Assembly: GCA_046313675.1 (NCBI GenBank)
Contig: JBKBXU010000223.1
Location: 1 to 8,039 of the forward strand
Reading direction: 5' to 3'
DNA length: 8,039 nt
From: JBKBXU01 sp046313675
GTDB lineage: Bacteria; Bacteroidota; Bacteroidia; Cytophagales; Cytophagaceae
Shown here: in pieces, positions 5,644-8,039 of the stretch
How positions within the stretch are numbered: the stretch's first letter is position 1
Layout: every line of letters starts with the position of its first letter
The notes under the pieces: model-generated
Database searches by the model: none
Seen by the model: only the letters and a program-made list of their open reading frames with translations
Told to the model about the DNA's origin: nothing
Position numbers and translations under genes: made by a program

Positions 5644-6192
5644 TTATTCTATGAACATAATATCCAACAATCCTTTCCCGCCAGAATAATCTATAGCGCT
5701 GCTGTAAAGATACTCTTCAGGGAAAGCAACAAAACCTGCTTCTACAGGATTGTTATGCAAATAATCCAATTTCTGCTGCATAATGTTGTTATCATATAAT
5801 TCTATAGGGTGATTACCTTCTTGCCAGAATTGGAAACTCCCATTGTGCTTGTTTGCTTTGCCGGCGCGTTCCATCATCCAGATCAACCATTCCTTTCTAC
5901 TTTCAAAAGCATTATTCTTAATTTCATTTTTCAATTTATTAGAAGTAAAACTTTTGAAATCCCGCATTATATCTTCCATAGGAATTTTATTTGTTCCTAT
6001 AATTAGATGCATATGACTGGTCATAAGGCACCAAGCATAAATTTCCAGCCCCTTCTTTTGCTGACAAAAACGCAAACTATCTAAAATTACATCTCTGTAC
6101 TCATTTCTAATAAAGATATCTAACCAATAGACGACTGTCAGACTTATAAAATATAACCTTTCCTGATTACGAAATTTATACTTAGAACTCAT
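5644..6192 (-). CDS. REP-associated tyrosine transposase (Y1/HUH superfamily, RAYT type)
   Basis: This is a 182-residue single-strand DNA transposase of the Y1_Tnp family. The metal-binding HUH motif is His60-Met-His62 (TSHMHLIIG), preceded by the usual AWCLM segment. The probable catalytic tyrosine is Tyr144 in LDYLHNNPVEAGFV, a hallmark of the RAYT branch. The C-terminal EYLYSSAIDYSGGKGLLDI is also typical. Length is normal for the family and the frame is unbroken, so the enzyme may be active. Known relatives bind and nick REP hairpins and are usually single-copy, domesticated-looking genes rather than classical insertion sequences. Here two inverted hairpins lie 31 bp beyond the stop and about 33 bp before the start, very probably its substrates. 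No clear promoter was seen upstream. Confidence 0.9.
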   Translation of the reverse strand: MSSKYKFRNQERLYFISLTVVYWLDIFIRNEYRDVILDSLRFCQQKKGLEIYAWCLMTSHMHLIIGTNKIPMEDIMRDFKSFTSNKLKNEIKNNAFESRKEWLIWMMERAGKANKHNGSFQFWQEGNHPIELYDNNIMQQKLDYLHNNPVEAGFVAFPEEYLYSSAIDYSGGKGLLDIMFIE

Positions 6193-6225
6193 ACATCTGG
6201 TTTATATACTAATATAGGAACCGGG

Positions 6226-6284
6226 CTGCAAAAAACAAAAAAGGTCCGAACGGACGTTCGAACCAGTTTTTTGTTTTTTATCAG
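6226..6284. repeat. Right REP-like hairpin of the transposase
   Basis: The outer arms A6-C-A6 (6230-6242) and T6-G-T6 (6267-6279) are perfectly complementary. The inner stem GGTCCGAACG (6243-6252) and CGTTCGAACC (6255-6264) pair with one mismatch around a 2-nt centre. CTGC precedes and ATCAGG follows. Read on the opposite strand it has the same order as the left hairpin: GAT, A6-Y-A6, CTGG, stem, CC, T6-R-T6, GCAG. T-runs on both strands again make bidirectional termination possible, including for transcripts leaving the group II intron. Confidence 0.8.
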
Positions 6285-6300
6285 GCTTTGCTACCATCTT

Positions 6301-6374
6301 GTCGAGTAGGTAAGAGGAATTTCACCTCAAACCTCTCACAGAACCGTACGTGAAAGTCTCCCTTCATACGGCTC
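6301..6374 (-). ncRNA. Group II intron domains V and VI
   Basis: Domain V is 34 nt (6374-6341). It begins GAGCCGTATG with the catalytic AGC triad near the start, has a GAGA tetraloop at the tip and closes with GTACGGTTC, very close to the bacterial consensus. Domain VI follows. GAG pairs with CTC and AGGT with ACCT, leaving a single unpaired A (complement of 6307) as the branch point, seven positions before the 3' end, the canonical distance. Domain V starts 14 nt after the stop codon of the intron protein. Confidence 0.88.
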
Positions 6375-6388
6375 TTATTATCTCTTAT

Positions 6389-7633
6389 CTAACCTATTCC
6401 CAATTTCCAGTGATAGAACAGACTAGGATTCAATTTTAACAGACACTTATACTTATCCCATTGCATATTCTTGCTATAAAGTTTATATTTCGTCCTTATC
6501 CATCTTCTTATCAGCTTGTTTAAATACCTGAACTCATAAAACAAAACCCATTTGTTGTACTTTGAATAATAGTTATACCATCCTCTCAACTTTGGATTTA
6601 ATTTCTCGGCAAAATATTCCAGATTAAAAGTGCTGTAATTTGGATTCAATATTTTACGGATAGCTTCTCTGATACTGGTCTTTGCTGCATTGCTAATGGC
6701 GGCAGAAAATAATATTTTCATCTTCTTTCCTGCCTTATTGCCTGTTTTGTAACTCCGAGGCTGAAAACTATAACTGAGAAAAGTAAAGCTTTCCTGTGTA
6801 TGATTACCCTTCCTTAGATCATCCTTACAGTAGACTATTTTTGTCTTTTCCGGATGTAGTTCAAGATCAAATCCCAACAGTCTTTCTTTTATCCTTTCCA
6901 GCAGTTGTTGCGCTTCTTCTTTACTTCTACAGTGGATTACTATATCATCCGCATAACGTTCGAATGGATTGCTCTGGTAGTACTTCTCCATCCATTTGTC
7001 AAATCCATGATGCAGGTAGATATTGGCTAACAGCGGACTTATAACCCCACCCTGTGGCGTGCCTTTCGTCCTTTCTGCTATGCTTCCATCTTCTTGCTCT
7101 ACTCCTGCCTTAAGCCATCTTTGTACATACAAACTGACCCATTTTTCATCATTGTGGTATTTAACCATAGCAAGTAGTTTCTCATGATTTATATTATCAA
7201 AGAACCCTTTGATGTCTAAATCTATTACCCATGAATACATTTCACAATGTCTCTTGCATTGTTCAAGTGCATTATGAGCGCTCCTGCCTGGTCTGTATCC
7301 GAATGATGATTGGTGAAAGCAGCTTTCAAGCGTTGGTTCTAAGTAGTCTTTGACTACACCCTGAGCTATTCGGTCACTTACAGTTGGTATGCCTAATGGT
7401 CTTGTTCCTCCCTGTTTCTTGGGAATTAGCTGCCTGCGAACTGGCAATGGAAAATAGCTCCCTGACGACATCCTGTTCCAGATCTTATACAGATTACCTG
7501 ATAAGTTTGCATCGAAGCCCTCAATGCTTTCTTTGTCAATACCTGCACTGCCATCTTTGGACTTAACATTCAGATAACTCCTATAAACCATTTCCTTGCT
7601 CACTGGCAATGATTTCGTAATGTTCTCTTTCAT
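6389..7633 (-). CDS. ltrA: Group II intron-encoded reverse transcriptase/maturase, no endonuclease domain
   Basis: This 414-residue protein splices its host intron and copies it back into DNA. RT motifs appear in order: RPLGIPTVSDRIAQ (~78-91), SSFGYRPGRSAHNAL (109-123), IDLDIKGFFDNINH with catalytic Asp140, GTPQGGVISPLLANIYLH (191-208), and YADD at 227-230 with Asp229/Asp230. The maturase (X) domain is marked by LNPKLRGWYNYYSKYN (~345-360). The chain then ends, and no Cys-rich HNH endonuclease is present, so retrohoming would have to use single-stranded DNA such as a replication fork. The start has AGAGGAAG immediately upstream, a real Shine-Dalgarno sequence unlike the other genes here, which fits a horizontally acquired element. 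Gene symbol follows the general name for this protein class. Confidence 0.93.
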   Translation of the reverse strand: MKENITKSLPVSKEMVYRSYLNVKSKDGSAGIDKESIEGFDANLSGNLYKIWNRMSSGSYFPLPVRRQLIPKKQGGTRPLGIPTVSDRIAQGVVKDYLEPTLESCFHQSSFGYRPGRSAHNALEQCKRHCEMYSWVIDLDIKGFFDNINHEKLLAMVKYHNDEKWVSLYVQRWLKAGVEQEDGSIAERTKGTPQGGVISPLLANIYLHHGFDKWMEKYYQSNPFERYADDIVIHCRSKEEAQQLLERIKERLLGFDLELHPEKTKIVYCKDDLRKGNHTQESFTFLSYSFQPRSYKTGNKAGKKMKILFSAAISNAAKTSIREAIRKILNPNYSTFNLEYFAEKLNPKLRGWYNYYSKYNKWVLFYEFRYLNKLIRRWIRTKYKLYSKNMQWDKYKCLLKLNPSLFYHWKLGIG

Positions 7634-8039
7634 CTTCCTCTAAATTAAGAGTTGTTTAAGATTACTTTTACACGAGACAATTGAAACCCTTCGCTCCTTT
7701 TTGCTTTCACAAAATATCATCACTACTATGGCTTCATCCGCCGCTTTCTGTTACTTCTCTCTTCCATATGGAATGATTAATGACGATTCTGACCTCCATG
7801 GCTTTCATTTCGGTATCTTTTAAGATTCTCATCAGGCATTTCGCACATTAACAGAACAGCTTCTCACGTTTCATAAATAAGCCTATAAAGAGCTCCTGCC
7901 ACCTAAATGCCGGCTGACCTATAACCAGTAAACAGTTTTCCGTCATAGTCTTCCCATCGGCAGCGCGTGACCTATGGTTTTGTCAACAATTACCCTTTCG
8001 ACACTTCATCAGTGGTTCATTTTCATTCAGCTTCTCTTT
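7634..8039 (-). ncRNA. Group II intron 5' ribozyme region (part of domain I through start of domain IV)
   Basis: No protein gene is seen here. The position directly upstream of the intron protein, and segments such as GATGAAGCCATAGTAGTGATG (in two parts around 7715-7740) and GGAGCGAAGGGTTTCAATTG (7679-7698), recall the domain II/III region of bacterial group II introns. The rest should be domain I with the exon-binding sites, which I cannot place by eye. A GTGCG at about 7841-7845 is too close to the protein start to be the intron 5' end. Confidence 0.7.

Larger units (their letters stand above)
5554..6284 (-). mobile_element. RAYT gene with inverted terminal hairpins (REPIN-like unit)
   Basis: The transposase gene and its two inverted hairpins form a compact unit of about 730 bp. 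GAT/ATC lies at the outer side and GCAG/CTGC at the inner side of each hairpin. The arrangement resembles IS200/IS605-type or REPIN organisation, where Y1 enzymes recognise subterminal hairpins. No target-site duplication is expected for this class. Whether the unit moves as a whole or only the hairpins are dispersed cannot be decided from one copy; several decayed hairpin relatives elsewhere in the window favour dispersal of the hairpins. Confidence 0.6.
6301..8039 (-). mobile_element. Group II intron, 5' end beyond the window
   Basis: The minus strand carries, 5' to 3', intron RNA (8039 to about 7634), the intron-encoded protein (7633-6389), domain V (6374-6341) and domain VI ending at 6301. 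The predicted 3' splice site follows CTCGAC (intron ends in AC, fitting the AY rule). The 3' exon continues as AAGATGGTAGC and reaches the transposase hairpin within about 16 bp. Only 406 nt precede the protein start, less than the usual 5' RNA of such introns, and no convincing GTGYG 5' end was found, so the start lies outside. Protein, domain V and branch site are all intact, so it may be mobile. Confidence 0.88.

Noticed and set aside
6230..6301. Class C group II intron landing next to a terminator
   Set aside because: Class C introns insert downstream of a terminator hairpin, which lies in the 5' exon. Here the hairpin is on the 3' exon side, and the domain V is not the class C type.
6796..7044. 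Plus-strand open frames inside the intron protein gene (6796-7044, 7384-7566)
   Set aside because: They are antisense to conserved reverse transcriptase motifs and have no independent support.
7841..7845. GTGCG on the minus strand as the intron 5' end
   Set aside because: It would leave only about 210 nt of RNA before the protein, too short for domains I-III, and the sequence upstream still looks like intron RNA.

Overview
The window looks like an accessory region of a Bacteroidota chromosome, most likely Flavobacteriia. Four things point there: a protein with a type IX secretion (T9SS) C-terminal sorting domain, lipoproteins whose lipobox cysteine is followed by a lysine/acidic run as in Bacteroidota surface lipoproteins, promoters with a TAnnTTTG-type -7 element and A-rich leaders without Shine-Dalgarno sequences, and AT-rich DNA. 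The genus cannot be told from the window.

Layout. Positions 1-3182 hold two tandem copies of a two-gene cassette on the minus strand. Each copy encodes a lipoprotein with an FN3-like and an IPT/TIG-like domain (gene A: 492-1190 and 2123-2815), followed with almost no gap by a small secreted cysteine-rich protein of unknown function (gene B: 1-486, cut by the window edge, and 1486-2130). Positions 3005-3844 carry no intact gene. They hold a direct repeat of about 290 bp (3005-3296 and 3413-3709) that includes dead copies of the gene B tail and decayed hairpins. Positions 3845-5299 (+) encode a T9SS cargo protein with LamG, Ig-like and PKD-like domains. Positions 5300-5643 hold a repeat scar, a truncated Xre-type helix-turn-helix gene (5451-5540) and a large hairpin. 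Positions 5644-6192 (-) encode a REP-associated (Y1/HUH) transposase bracketed by two inverted hairpins of one family. Positions 6301 to the window end hold a group II intron on the minus strand: intact domains V and VI, the maturase/reverse transcriptase at 6389-7633, and part of the 5' ribozyme. The intron 5' end lies beyond position 8039.

How it fits together. The A-B pairs are probably co-transcribed and translationally coupled, each from its own promoter, and encode envelope or surface proteins. Their conservation is mosaic: promoter, signal peptide and the gene B core are nearly identical between copies, while the mature lipoproteins have diverged. This suggests a recombining surface-protein family. 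The hairpins flanking the transposase resemble decayed hairpins at the cassette junctions, so one palindromic element family may have spread through this region and helped duplicate and rearrange it. The main candidates for a second look are the inverted hairpin pair with its compensatory base change, its decayed relatives in the A-B array, and the uncharacterised A-B pair itself.
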